Origin: Coregonus clupeaformis
Lineage: Eukaryota; Chordata; Actinopteri; Salmoniformes; Salmonidae
Reading direction: 5' to 3'
Assembly: GCF_020615455.1 (NCBI RefSeq)
Contig: NC_059216.1
Span: 17,155,699-17,219,698 of the forward strand
Length of the DNA: 64,000 nt
The notes beneath the pieces were generated by a model, which did not search any database, was not told the origin of the DNA, and saw nothing but the letters and a program-made list of their open reading frames with translations. Of this stretch, positions 21,958 through 34,111 are shown piece after piece. Position 1 is the stretch's first letter. Each line of letters starts with the position of its first letter. The translations under genes were made by a program, and so were the position numbers.

Positions 21958-22539
21958 GCGCAAATGTCTGCATACTTGATCTGGGGAAGCACTGGGTAGG
22001 TGCTTGGGCTCTCATCGAAGAGAGAAGTTTGTCCGGTTCAGTAAAGCCTCAAACATAAATTGTCCGCAACAGTGAAATAGGCTACTTCTTATGTGAATTA
22101 ATGAGGAGGTGGAACACACCTCAATTCAAATGGTTAGAAAATAAAACTTGTTAGAAAATAACTTCAAATTGACAAGTTGAAATATAGCCTATAGATAATT
22201 AGTAGGCAGCCTGTGTCTTGGTTTGAGGGCAGTCCGGGTTAACTGTCCTGTTGTGTAACAATCACATTTTGGAACAGTGAGTGCATTCTGACATCACGTG
22301 CAGAAAAAAACTCACGCTGGGGCAATATAATGACAAAAGTCTTTCCAGACTTGATACATATATTTTATTTGATTTTATTATCTTTTTTAAAATGTTTACC
22401 AAATACAAACATATACATACGAACAACAACTTACAGACGCACACCAACAACGACTACATCTCATCTGCCCAGAACCACATGCTCACACCCCCATCCCTAG
22501 TGCCTGCTTTATTGTTTGCCACATGGCCTTAAATTGTAC
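21958..22539. other. Intron, no gene recognised
   Basis: AT-rich sequence with no supported feature. Part of it may be the 3' untranslated region of the L1-type fragment that follows on the minus strand. Confidence 0.4.
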
Positions 22540-22925
22540 CAATTTGTTTTTCTCGGTCGCCAATTCTATTTCAATAATAAATCATTAGATTTTTCCATTG
22601 TGTTAATGATGGCGGATTGATTGATTTCGACACCTTTTATATATGTTCTTACAAGATGAGTGATGAGAAGAGAATCGTCCAGCCCATTGGGTATCTCACT
22701 ACACCCCGATATGCCATGTCTTGAAATATGCAGACAGACGGATTAAAAGTAAGTATACATTGTAATACTTCTGACAGCCAACTTTCTAACTCCGCCCATA
22801 ACTTTTGGACTTTATAGCATTCCCAGAAAACATGGATTATTGCGTCATTGTTCGTTTTACACTGTGCTGTAGAATTTGTGAATTTGGTCTCTTGTATAAT
22901 ATATAATTTTCCTCCGTCTTGTGCC
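22540..22925 (-). pseudogene. L1-type LINE ORF2, C-terminal fragment (3' piece)
   Basis: The minus-strand translation includes HVFWECYKVQKLWAELESWL, then a Phe/Pro-rich tail with SVCIFQD and GWTILFSSLIL. This is the Cys-containing C-terminal region seen after the reverse transcriptase in L1-type ORF2 proteins. The fragment ends at about 22925, where an unrelated repeat begins. The upstream part of the same ORF2 resumes at 25985. There are no catalytic residues in this piece. Confidence 0.65.
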
Positions 22926-23225
22926 AACAAATCAAATCAAACTGTATTTGCCACATGCGCCGAATACTACAGTGAAATGCTTACTTACAAGCCCTTAACC
23001 AACAATGCAGTTTTAATAAAATAAAATAAATAGATAAGTAAAAAATAGATAAGTAAAAAATTTAAATAGCAAATAATTAAAGAGCAGCAGTAAAGTAAAA
23101 TAACAGTAGGGAGGCTATATACAGGGGGTACCGGTACAGAGTCAATGTGAAATAACAGTAGGGAGGCTATATACAGGGGGTACCGGTACAGAGTCAATGT
23201 GAAATAACAGTAGGGAGGCTATATA

Positions 23226-24586
23226 CAGTGAGGGAAAAAAGTATTTGATCCCCTGCTGATTTTGTACGTTTGCCCACTGACAAAGACATGATCAGTCTAT
23301 AATTTTAATGGTAGGTTTATTTGAACAGTGAGAGACAGAATAACAACAAAAAATCTAGAAAAACGCATGTCAAAAATGTTATAAATTGATTTGCATTTTA
23401 ATGAGGGAAATAAGTATTTGACCCCTCTGCAAAACATTACTTAGTACTTGGTGGCAAAACCCTTGTTGGCAATCACAGAGGTCAGACGTTTCTTGTAGTT
23501 GGCCACCAGGTTTGCACACATCTCAGGAGGGATTTTGTCCCACTCCTCTTTGCAGATCTTCTCCAAGTCATTAAGGTTTCGAGGCTGACGTTTGGCAACT
23601 CGAACCTTCAGCTCCCTCCACATATTTTCTATGGGATTAAGGTCTGGAGACTGGCTAGGCCACTCCAGGACCTTAATGTGCTTCTTCTTGAGCCACTCCT
23701 TTGTTGCCTTGGCCGTGTGTTTTGGGTCATTGTCATGCTGGAATACCCATCCACGACCCATTTTCAATGCCCTGGCTGAGGGAAGGAGGTTCTCACCCAA
23801 GATTTGACGGTACATGGCCCCGTCCATCGTCCCTTTGATGCGGTGAAGTTGTCCTGTCCCCTTAGCAGAAAAAACACCCCCAAAGCATAATGTTTCCACC
23901 TCCATGTTTGACGGTGGGGATGGTGTTCTTGGGGTCATAGGCATCATTCCTCCTCCTCCAAACACAGCGAGTTGAGTTGATGCCAAAGAGCTCGATTTTG
24001 GTCTCATCTGACCACAACACTTTCACCCAGTTCTCCTCTGAATCATTCAGATGTTCATTGGCAAACTTCAGACAGGCCTGTATATGTGCTTTCTTGAGCA
24101 GGGGGACCTTGCGGGCGCTGCAGGATTTCAGTCCTTCACGGCGTAGTGTGTTACCAATTGTTTTCTTGGTGACTATGGTCCCAGCTGCCTTGAGATCATT
24201 GTCAAAATCCTCCCGTGTAGTTCTGGGCTGATTCCTCACCGTTCTCATGATCATTGCAACTCCACGAGGTGAGATCTTGCATGGATCCCCAGGCAGAGGG
24301 AGATTGACAGTTCTTTTGTGTTTCTTCCATTTGCGAATAATCGCACCAACTGTTGTCACCTTCTCACCAAGCTGCTTGGCGATGGTCTTGTAGCCCATTC
24401 CAGCCTTGTGTAGGTCTACAATCTTGTCCCTGACATCCTTGGAGAGCTCTTTGGTCTTGGCCATGGTGGAGAGTTTGGAATCTGATTGATTGATTGCTTC
24501 TGTGGACAGGTGTCTTTTATACAGGTAACAAGCTGAGATTAGGAGCACTCCCTTTAAGAGTGGGAGAATACTTTTTTCCCTCACTG
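23226..24586 (-). mobile_element. Tc1-like transposon (Tc1-B) inside the 52-bp minisatellite
   Basis: The element runs CAGTGAGGGAAAAAAGTATT ... AATACTTTTTTCCCTCACTG, flanked by TA (23224-23225 and 24587-24588). It interrupts a CTATATACAGGGGG unit of the minisatellite exactly at its TA. The genomic-left arm keeps the long IR/DR structure (AAGTATTTGA repeated at about 23250 and 23411). The right arm, which is 5' of the transposase, matches for only about 20 bp before entering the promoter-proximal sequence, so most of that inverted repeat is deleted. Tc1-B is therefore shorter (1361 bp) than Tc1-A. Confidence 0.92.
23441..24464 (-). pseudogene. Tc1-like transposase with a single frameshift
   Basis: The start ATG is at 24464 (MAKTKELSKDVRDKIVDLHK), chosen because relatives start there; an upstream open stretch to 24584 is non-homologous leader. 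It has paired helix-turn-helix regions (VTTVGAIIRKWKKHK), LWSDETKIELFG with the first Asp, and PTVKHGGGNIMLWGCF. Frame is lost at a run of six A on the plus strand (23869-23874), where one base too many is present. The other frame continues FSAKGTGQLHRIKGTMDG, FQHDNDPKHTAK and LEWPSQSPDLNPIENMW, with exactly 34 residues between the second Asp and the Glu (DD34E). It stops at TAA 23441-23443. Apart from that 1-nt indel the protein looks complete, so this may be a very young copy or an assembly error. Confidence 0.9.
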
Positions 24587-25984
24587 TACAGGGGGTACCG
24601 GTACAGAGTCAATGTGAAATAACAGTAGGGAGGCTATATACAGGGGCACCGGTACAGAGTCAATGTGAAATAACAGTAGGGAGGCTATATACAGGGGGTA
24701 CCGGTACAGAGTCAATGTGAAATAACAGTAGGGAGGCTATATACAGGGGGATACCAGTACAGAGTCAATGTGAAATAACAGTAGGGAGGCTATATACAGG
24801 GGGTACCGGTACAGAGTCAAGGTGAAATAACAGTAGGGCTATATACAGGGGGGTACCGGTACAGAGTCAATGTGAAATAAAAGTAGGGAGGCTATATACA
24901 GGGGGGTACCGGTACAGAGTCAATGTGAAATAACAGTAGGGAGGCTATATATAGGGGGTACGGGTACAGAGTCAATGTGAAATAACAGTAGGGAGGCTAT
25001 ATACAGGGGTACCGGTACAGAGTCAATGTGAAATAACAGTAGGGAGGCTATATACAGGGGCACCGGTACAGAGTCAATGTGAAATAACAGTAGGGAGGCT
25101 ATATACAGGGGGTACCGGTACAGAGTCAATGTGAAATAACAGTAGGGAGGCTATATACAGGGGGGTACTGGTACAGAGTCAATGTGAAATAACAGTAGGG
25201 AGGCTATATATAGGGGGTACGGGTACAGAGTCAATGTGAAATAACAGTAGGGAGGCTATATATAGGGGGTACGGGTACAGAGTCAATGTGAAATAACAGT
25301 AGGGAGGCTATATACAGGGGGTACCGGTACAGAGTCAATGTGAAATAACAGTAGGGAGGCTATATACAGGGGCACCGGTACAGAGTCAATGTGAAATAAC
25401 AGTAGGGAGGCTATATACAGGGGGTACTGGTACAGAGTCAATGTGAAATAACAGTAGGGAGGCTATATACAGGGGGTACCGGTACAGAGTCAATGTGAAA
25501 TAACAGTAGGGAGGCTATATACAGGGGGGTACCGGTACAGAGTCAATGTGAAATAACAGTAGGGAGGCTATATATAGGGGGTACGGGTACAGAGTCAATG
25601 TGAAATAACAGTAGGGAGGCTATATACAGGGGGTACCGGTACAGAGTCAATGTGAAATAACAGTAGGGAGGCTATATACAGGGGGTACCGGTACAGAGTC
25701 AATGTGAAATAACAGTAGGGAGGCTATATACAGGGGGTACCGGTACAGAGTCAATGTGAAATAACAGTAGGGAGGCTATATACAGGGGCACCGGTACAGA
25801 GTCAATGTGAAATAACAGTAGGGAGGCTATATACAGGGGGGTACCGGTACAGAGTCAATGTGAAATAACAGTAGGGAGGCTATATACAGGGGGGTACCGG
25901 TACAGAGTCAATGTGAAATAACAGTAGGGAGGCTATATACAGGGGGGTACTGGTACAGAGTCAATGTGCGACGGCACCGGTCAG

Positions 25985-26674
25985 TTCTTTTTAAGCCTTG
26001 GCTCCAATAGTTTATATTTTTTTCTAAGAGATTGTCAGTTGGATAGGCTCTCTGCAAGGTTTTGTATTATCTTACCTATCATATGAACATCATTTTCTGA
26101 CTCAAATAAGATTACCTCTAGGTTGCTCTGATGTCCGAAAGATTTCAAATATCAATGTTGTGATATGAAACTTTTAGGTTGCATGTATTTTAAAATATCG
26201 ACATTGGTCAGTCCAAAATTGCTTTTTTAATTCTGTAATGGAAATAAAATACATGTGTTTCCTGTTTCCTATTCCTTTACGGTTTCTATGCCTTTAGTTT
26301 TCCATGTGGACCAATTAATCTGTGAATTCTGAAAAGCTATCCAAGTATTGTTCCACAAGGGGGCGATATTGGTTATTGTAGAATACATTTCATTTTCTTC
26401 CATATTGTTATAGTGTTCTTAACTATGAAGTTGTTCATGTTATTAGCTTTATCCTTTGAAAATAGACATGTAAAAGGATTCTGGGGATAAGCGTGCGCAT
26501 CTTCAATATGTACCCATTGTTTCTCTTTAGTGCATTTAACTATATGTCACAAGTAAAAGCCTTGGGTAGCGAGTTGATACATTTCCAAGTCTGGACGGTT
26601 AAAACCACCCTCAGACGTAAAACGTTCCTTTTTATTCTATTAATTTTATTAGCCCATATAAAGTCGCTCATATC
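25985..26674 (-). pseudogene. L1-type LINE ORF2, C-terminal fragment (5' piece)
   Basis: The minus strand reads DFIWANKINRIKRNVLRLRG, then GGFNRPDLEMYQLATQGFYL and WVHIEDAHAYPQNPF. It continues in broken form through WSTWKTKGIE and KYMQPKSFI to LEPRLKKN. This is the post-catalytic region of an L1-type ORF2 (the FIW...GG..PDL..Y block). Several stops and frame changes are present. The 5' end is lost at the SINE junction (about 26675). The 3' continuation is at 22540-22925, beyond the inserted minisatellite repeat. Confidence 0.7.
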
Positions 26675-26675
26675 A

Positions 26676-26872
26676 ATCCCCGAGCCGGCAAGGTGGAAAA
26701 ATCTGCCGTTGAGCAAGGCAGTTAACCCCCAACAACAACTGCTCCCCGGGCACCGATGACGTCGATTAAGGCAGCCCCCTGCACCTCTCTGATTCAGAGG
26801 GGTTGGGTTAAATGTAGAAGACACATTTCAGTTGAATGCATTCAGTTGTACAACTGACTAGGTATCCTCTTT
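26676..26872 (+). mobile_element. tRNA-derived SINE, 5'-truncated
   Basis: It begins within the tRNA-related head at AATCCCCGAGCCGGCAAGGT and continues GAGCAAGGCAGTTAACCC, then a body with GGTTGGGTTAAATG and GTTGAATGCATTCAGTTGTA. The tRNA-derived A box is missing. It abuts the L1-type fragment directly. Confidence 0.6.
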
Positions 26873-28200
26873 CCCTTCTCTAACCTGTAGAGCACGTAGG
26901 CCTACATGACTACATGGTAATAACACAATAAGAACGTCATGCATCAGGCTAGGCTACGTACCTCTGCATGCTTCCTTTGTCGCTTTCTCTTCTCAAATGC
27001 GCCTTTGTATTTTGGCACTGTGCCAGATCCAGTCCATGGAAATACGATAGCAACAGCTGCATCTTTTAGTATCCTTCTCTTTTCTGTCCCCATAATTCAA
27101 ATGCACCGTCGCCAAGGTGCTTGCTACACATACACAACCATGCAAGGTTGGCTGCACGAGTATTTACTATTTCGAATTTCTGCTAACCATCTTCTGCATC
27201 TCTCCGTATCTTTTATCGGAAAACAGTGACATTTGGTGCCTTCTTCCCTTGCGTAACTAACTTTTCCTTGCGATGTGCCTAACTCTAACAACGTTTTACA
27301 CCAGCTCCTTCTGTGACATCAAGCTCCATATAAGGGCATGTCGTGACATTTCTACGTAGCAGGGTCTCCCCCACGAGGGCGAACATGAGCAGTTGTTACC
27401 CATCTCCGCGGCTGTGGCAGTAGGCTACATAAAATAGTGATGTATAATAATCGCAAATGTTTTAGTTGGAAAAGTACATATTCCTGACTCAAAATCGATA
27501 GTACTTTTGACAAAAATAGCTAATTCGGCCGTCCACTTTCAACAAAACTTTGAATTTCTGAATCATTAATTCACTGGCAACCGAGCAGAGCGAGGCCTGC
27601 ATCCAGCAACGTCAGTAGTCACATTACCTGTTTTTGAAGCTGTTTCAGTACAGCACTACAGGGAGAGGGAGAGGGCAAACTCCACTGAACTAGTTTCAAT
27701 GTATGGAGTCACTTGGGAGTTTCTGGATTTTGGGTAAACTTCTCCTTTAAATATTTCAGTAAAATTATGGCAATAATCCATTTTTATCCCCAGTAAGAAA
27801 CTTCTAGCCATTGGCTGCTTACAGCTGAGAACTGCTAACTAACTGGCAAGCACAAAAACAGTCAACAACTTCAGGAGTACAGAACCCTAGAAATCAGCCG
27901 AAAGCCCTCTAGTGGCTGAAGTCAGAACTGCCGGAAATGCACAGTCAAAGAGGAGAATAATTATTGTCAAGAAGAAGAAAAAAAATATGAAAAAGAGGCT
28001 TACTAAAAGCAGGGGTTCTCTGCCTCCTGTCTAAGTATCTCTGTGTGGATAGAGGATAGAGGTATCGCTGCTGACAGAGACAGTGACAGGCTTGTGGATT
28101 AGTTCTATCCCAGGTTTAGTCCGCTCTCTTGGGGGTAGAGCTGCCCTGACCACCCCTCAGCCTGGAGCACTAGAGCGAGATGCTGGGAAAGGACTGGCAG
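26873..28200. other. Intron, no gene recognised
   Basis: No recognisable protein. 26940-27960 has short open frames without motifs and reads like an old, unclassified repeat (for example ACTTCTCCTTTAAATATTTC, then ACTAGTTTCAATGTATGG). I cannot assign it. Confidence 0.4.
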
Positions 28201-28212
28201 CTCCTCCAGGTA

Positions 28213-28327
28213 TTAACTCTCTCTCTCTCTCATGCTCTCTCTCTCGCTCACTCTTACTCTCACACTCACACTCACACTCACACGCACACACACACACACA
28301 CACGCACACACACACACACACACACAC
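28213..28327. repeat. (CT)n then (CA)n microsatellite
   Basis: CTCTCT followed by CACACT and (CA)n with CG interruptions. Confidence 0.93.
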
Positions 28328-29469
28328 CACCTTTCCATGACTGTGGACTCACTTCCAGAATATGTAGCAGACTCACACAGTCAATGAAAGTGATCTGTCT
28401 CTCCCACCTCTCTTTTAAACAGCCACGGGAGGCAAGCAGGAGGCAAGCACAGGTACTAAACTATGTTTTATCTCTGAAAGAAAGCCTCTGCCCTCAAGCA
28501 AATGTGGAGCTGTGTTCAATCAGGTAGAGTAAGTGTGTGTGTGTGTGCGTGTCAGTGTGTGTGTGTGTGTGTGTCTGTGATGTGACAGAGGCAACGTTGG
28601 TCCACGGGAGGCAGAACAAACAGTGCAGGGAGCCAGGCAGAAGGACCTGTCTGATGACAGGACGAGACGGGTGTTTGTTTGGAAGTAGAATTAACTTAAA
28701 AAGGCTGTCAATTCCACTGTAATTTCCTGTGATGTCAAAGTTGGCAGACAGAAAGGAAAAGGAATTTGAAGGAAACATTAGCGTTTGATGTGTCGGAGAG
28801 GAGGGGGAGAGATTGTCTGTGAAATGAAAGAAAATGTTTTCAACAAGCCAGGGAGGAACCATTACCAGTGGTTGCTGCTTGTTCTGACACACAGACTCGC
28901 CTCGGTCAAGTTAATAGAATACAACCATTACACTGGAGTAGAAATGTGACTGTGGCCAGTGTCCATTCTTCCACTGGTGAAGATCTCTGTCCTTTCTGCT
29001 TGCCTTTTCTTTCCACTGCTACTTGGAAAGCTTTTCATTCATAGAAAGGTGTGTTTTTTACCTCTCTTCTGTTCGTACATTTAACCTTGAAGTTACTCGT
29101 TTTTCTTGTTCCTCTCGCACCATAAAAAGTGGATCCCACTCTCCCAGATGGGCTCCTATCGCCTCTGTGCCGTGGCTATCGACTGCAGGGAATTAGCTGG
29201 GTAATTTATGGCATTGATTGAGGCGTGTTGGTGAGGAACACTTGGAGCTGGTGTAATCACTAAGGAGCCTGGCAGCTGTCTAGGGGGGTTAATGTACTGA
29301 GCGCTGATCAGCCTGACGGATGGCTGAGGGGGACACATCAATTACACCAGGAGGTCAGAGAGGACCGGGGCTGGTGGGGGCCCTTGGTGGGGGCCGGTGG
29401 AGGATGGTGGGAGCCGGCGGTGGGGGCCAATGGCCCTTTGAAAGGCTTTTTAAAATGTTGAAGGCTGCT
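28328..29469. other. Intron, no gene recognised
   Basis: Single-copy-looking sequence with a (GT)n at about 28532-28575. The stretch 29130-29340 is repeat-free and has the look of conserved noncoding DNA, without proof. Confidence 0.5.
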
Positions 29470-30195
29470 CTTCAAAGTCCTCCTGCTTCTCCTGCTCCTC
29501 TACCACTCTCCTATACCCTCTCCTCCTCTACCCCTCTCCTCATCTACCCCTCTCCTCTACCCCTCTACCCCTCTCCTCCTCTACCTTTCTCCTCTACCCC
29601 TCTCCTCCTTTACCCTCTCCTCATCTACCCCTCTCCTCCTCTACCCCTCTCCTCCTCTACCCCTGTCCTCATCTACCCCTCACCTCTACACCTCTCCTCT
29701 ACATCTCTCCTCCTCTACCCCTTTCCCCATCTACCCCTCTCCTCCAACCCTCTGCTCTACTCCTCTCCTCTACATCTCTCCTCCACCCCTCTCCTCTACA
29801 TCTCTCCTCCACCCCTCTCATGTACACCTATCCTCTAACCCTCTCCTCTACATCTCTCCTCCACCCCTCTCCTCTACCCCTCTCCTCTACCCCTCTTTTC
29901 CACCCCCCCACCACTCTCCTCTACTCTACATCTCTCCTCTACCCCTCTCTTCCACCCCTCTCCTCTACCCCCTCCTCCTATACCCCTCTCCTCCTCTACC
30001 TCTCTCCTCCACCCCTCTCCTCTACACCTCTTCTCCACCCCTCTCCTCTACCCCTCTCCCCCACCCCTCTCCTCTACCCCTCTCCCCCACCCCTCTCCTC
30101 TACCCCTCTCCTTTAACCCTCTCCTCTTCTTCTCTTCTCCTCTCACCCTCTCCTCTACTCCTCTCCCCCACCCCTCTCCTCTACCCCTCTACCCA
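29470..30195. repeat. Pyrimidine-rich array (CCTCTACCCCTCTCCTC type)
   Basis: About 720 bp of imperfect CTACCCCTCTCCTC units (roughly 11-17 bp). There are no stable codon features beyond Ser/Pro/Leu low complexity. Confidence 0.93.
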
Positions 30196-30282
30196 GGGAC
30201 CCAAGTCATAATTTCCAAGCCACAATTAGAACAGGAGACATTAAAGGGGATGTAGAGAAGGATAGAGGAAAGAGAAGAGGAC

Positions 30283-31095
30283 GGCAGTACGGTGCAGCAG
30301 TCAGGAGATGTACGGTGCAGCAGCCAGGAGATGTACGGTGCAGCAGTCAGGAGATGTACGGTGCAGCAGCCAGGAGATGTACGGTGCAGCAGTCAGGAGA
30401 TGTACGGTGCAGCAGCCAGGAGATGTACGGTGCAGCAGTCAGGAGATGTACGGTGCAGCAGTCAGGAGATGTACGGTGCAGCAGCCAGGAGATGTACGGT
30501 GCAGCAGTCAGGAGATGTACGGTGCAGCAGTCAGGAGATGTACGGTGCAGCAGTCAGGAGATGTACAGTGCAGCAGCCAGGAGATGTACGGTGCAGCAGT
30601 CAGGAGATGTACAGTGCAGCAGCCAGGAGATGTACGGTGCAGCAGTCAGGAGATGTACGGTGCAGCAGTCAGGAGATGTACGGTGCAGCAGCCAGGAGAT
30701 GTACGATGCAGCAGCCAGGAGATGTACGGTGCAGCAGCCAGGAGATGTACGGTGCAGCAGTCAGGAGATGTACGGTGCAGCAGCCAGGAGATGTACGGTG
30801 CAGCAGTCAGGAGATGTACGGTGCAGCAGTCAGGAGATGTACGGTGCAGCAGCCAGGAGATGTACGATGCAGCAGCCAGGAGATGTACGGTGCAGCAGCC
30901 AGGAGATGTACGGTGCAGCAGCCAGGAGATGTACGGTGCAGCATCCAGGAGATGTACGGTGCAGCAGCCAGGAGATGTACAGTGCAGCAGCCAGGAGATG
31001 TACGGTGCAGCAACCAGGAGATGTACGGTGCAGCAGCCAGGAGATGTACGGTGCAGCAGCCAGGAGATGTATGGTGCAGCAGCCAGTAGATGTAT
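30283..31095. repeat. 23-bp minisatellite, about 35 copies
   Basis: The unit is CAGGAGATGTACGGTGCAGC followed by AGT or AGC. Copies differ mostly by that single C/T, with a few ACAGTG, ACGATG and ATGGTG variants toward the right. Three units (69 bp) make a 23-residue translated repeat, giving spurious frames on both strands. Confidence 0.96.
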
Positions 31096-31799
31096 GGAGG
31101 CTGATTCATTAAGGTTCCTCCCGCTGCAGAATATATTACGTTTCAGGATCAATTAAATTAGTGGGAACCCTGCGTACGTCAATGGCCCTAATGGCCTGCT
31201 CTCATTTGTTACTTTTATTACCTACTGTTCTATAGGCCCCAGCCAATCAGCCATGAGGAGCAGGACGCCACGCGTTCATTAGCTACAGATAAAGGTCTTT
31301 GCACGTCGTGCCTCACACAGCCAACTCATTGTTTTCCCTTTAAGCCCAGTGTCGGTTGTATTGAGGTACAATTTGTCTGTCTCTTCCATTTAAATGTTTG
31401 CTGTCGCTTGTGAAGAATGTTTGAATAGGTTGTGAACTGCTCCTGTTTTTGAAGCTGTCCCCATTTTTGTGGAGCATAGTAGAACAATGCTACTGTAGTT
31501 CTGCCTAAATTGGTGAATTGAATCCAGAGATTCCACATGCCCTCCCTTATGCTTTGGATTCAGACAGATTTCTAATACAGTCACTAATGGTCTATAGTGG
31601 GTGTACGTTCTCTCTGTGTGTCATAATGGCCAGTGACTCTGATAGCTGATGGCTCATTACTCCCAGAAGCAACACTCACTGGGGTATTTTTTATTGCCTT
31701 TATTTGTGCTGAAGCCTACAAACAGCAGGACAGAATAAAAATAGTATCGTCCATTTAGCATTGTGCCAGATGTAAAGAGAGGGGGTGGGGGGTGTGGGG
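31096..31799. other. Intron, no gene; possible conserved block
   Basis: 31096-31300 is repeat-free, with CAATTAAATTAGTGGGAACC and CCAGCCAATCAGCC. It looks like a candidate conserved element. Nothing coding. Confidence 0.4.
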
Positions 31800-31884
31800 A
31801 GGGTTAGAGAGAGAGAGAAAAGAAAACGAGAAGTAGAAGGATAGAGCGATTGAGAGAGAGAGAGTGAGAGAGAGAGAGAGATAG

Positions 31885-31953
<69 letters not shown>

Positions 31954-31974
31954 GGGAGAGAGATAGAGAGAGAT

Positions 31975-32025
<51 letters not shown>

Positions 32026-32034
32026 GAGAGAGAT
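31800..32034. repeat. (GA)n-rich array
   Basis: Long GAGAGA runs interrupted by GATAGA, GAAAGA and GAGCGA. Confidence 0.93.
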
Positions 32035-32991
32035 TAGGGCTAGATTAGCTTGACTGTGCTGAGATTCATCTTTCTCTCGCTCCACATTACAGATAGATTT
32101 ATACAGGTCAGGTCTGCCTTTACAGACCACTGTTTGTCTTGCATTTAGACTGGGCTAAATACTGCTGCTATTCACACACTCACATCACATCCACTCTCTA
32201 GATACTTGGAGGAACATTAATAAGCATCAATTAATTATTTATAAGTAGTGTGTGTACTATGTAATAGAGTATTTAAGCATATTTAAACATCTACCATGCA
32301 CGTGAGCATGTAATTCGCATTATACACATTGATTAGCTTTGCACAGTAAGTGTTACCGTTGTCGTCTTTCTGATTCTTTGTTAATGTGTTTCTACACCAT
32401 CTAAAGGTGATTGTCTCAGACATGCACTGTCAGATCTGCGCTGGTCACACTCACCGAACTAAAATAAGATTCTATTTCTATGGTCACACTCCTGTAGTGG
32501 CTGATGGAACCTGACAGGTCACAATGTCACTGCCAACACCATTTACCAATGTTATGACAGAGTCAGCGTTTACAGCCTCTAATCTAGCAGTATGGGATAT
32601 GTTCTATGGCAATGTGCAGTATCATCTGCTGTCCTAATGTCAACCACTAATGATATGGTGCAGTGTTTGACTAGCAATTTGTGGTTTGCATTCACAGCAT
32701 TCAAGAGTAATTGACACAAGTTATGCCTCTACACTGTATGGGTGATCAAAGAATAAAATGGCACAATATATAATTCTACATTCTGTAGGTTAGTATCAGT
32801 AATATTGTTTTTCTTTTCAATCGATTCTTGCTCTTGTGTCACATGGAAATTGAATTGAAGATAGCTTTTTTGTGAAATTGGTTGACAATTCCAGTTAGCA
32901 GAGATACTGTATAAGTGAGAGTGATATTATTGGGGTAGAGGGTCAAGAGAGTTGAGGGGGTTTAAATCTCTAGTTGGCAGTCAGATGAGCT

Positions 32992-33030
<39 letters not shown>

Positions 33031-33527
33031 TGCTCCCTCGCTCCCTCTCTCCCTGCCAGGCTTTAAAGAGACTGGGAAATCCTTCCCTCTTTCCTCTCCT
33101 AGCTGGATCACAGGCTAAATCCCTCCTCTCTAAAGACCAGGGCTTATTCAGCCTGGGCCAGGGGACTGAGACCATGAATCAGATTCCCCTTTCTCTCTCC
33201 TTTCTCTCGTCTGAGTGTTTTTTTTTTTTTTTTCTTGGCCTCAGAGTGGGGTCAGGAGTTTAGTGGGTAAAACATTTGAATCGGTGGAACCAGCCCAGAA
33301 CTTGGCGGTGCATGGTGCTGCTTACACATAACAGAGCATTATTAACCTCTCCTCTCTCTCCTCAGACATCTCCATTACAGCCCCTGTAACAACACTGCTG
33401 CACCGCACCGCAGCCAGTTAGCAATACAGACCAACAATACAGCTAAATGTCTGCCTGCCCTGCTTTTTATCCATTGATGGAAATTTTGTAGAAAATAGTA
33501 GAACAGAGAGGCACAGCACAGTGTCTT

Positions 33528-33566
<39 letters not shown>
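32035..33566. other. Intron, no gene; short simple repeats
   Basis: Single-copy-looking sequence with (CT)n at 32996-33027, a T run at 33219-33233 and (CA)n at 33532-33566. No coding features. Confidence 0.55.
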
Positions 33567-33567
<1 letters not shown>

Positions 33568-34009
33568 CAGCCTCTGAGCGGTAGAAAACAGCAGCCAAGG
33601 TTAAAGGAGAACAGCACAATACAACGCTGTCCAATTCACTCAATCAATGAAATACTATCAGCTCCCACTCATTTAGCCAATGTCAGTCTCAGGCTGGATT
33701 CAAGCTGCAGATGTAATGTTGACATCAGGTCAATATGAGCCCCTATCAGGCTGCAGCACTGTTGATTTAAAATGTTAAATGGAATGGAAACAGACATTTG
33801 ATAGTGAAGTTGGTCAGTATTATTCTTGCATTGAAAATCCTTTATAACCGGTAACATGAATGCATCAGTTATAGGTAGGGCCAGGGAAAACTCTGGAGTT
33901 TTTCCTGGTCATTAGTAATTGCACTGGGGAGAGTATTCTCCCCCTCCCCCCTCTCTCTCTCTGGCGAGGCTCTCCAAGGGCAGCTCATTCTTGAGGTGTC
34001 AAGTGGCGT
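33567..34009. other. Intron, no gene recognised
   Basis: Nothing supported beyond ordinary sequence. Confidence 0.5.
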
Positions 34010-34070
34010 GATAGAGAGAGAGGAGAGAGAGAGAGGAGAGGAGAGGAAGAGAGAGAGAGAGGAGAGGAGA

Positions 34071-34111
<41 letters not shown>

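Larger units (their letters stand above)
22926..25975. repeat. Salmonid interspersed repeat with expanded 52-bp minisatellite
   Basis: It begins ATCAAATCAAACTGTATTTG followed by CCACATGCGCCGAATAC, a unit I recognise as very common in salmonid genomes. It passes into a tandem array of GTGAAATAACAGTAGGGAGG then CTATATACAGGGGGTACCGG and TACAGAGTCAAT (52 bp). About 2.5 copies lie left of the Tc1-B insertion and about 26 to its right. Variants affect the number of Gs and ACCGG/ACTGG/ACGGG. The array is inserted within the L1-type fragment. Confidence 0.85.

Noticed and set aside
26939..27229. Possible protein on either strand
   Set aside because: Short open frames without motifs, start context or splice sites; probably old repeat sequence.
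30292..31156. Five long repeat frames on both strands
   Set aside because: Artefact of the 23-bp minisatellite.
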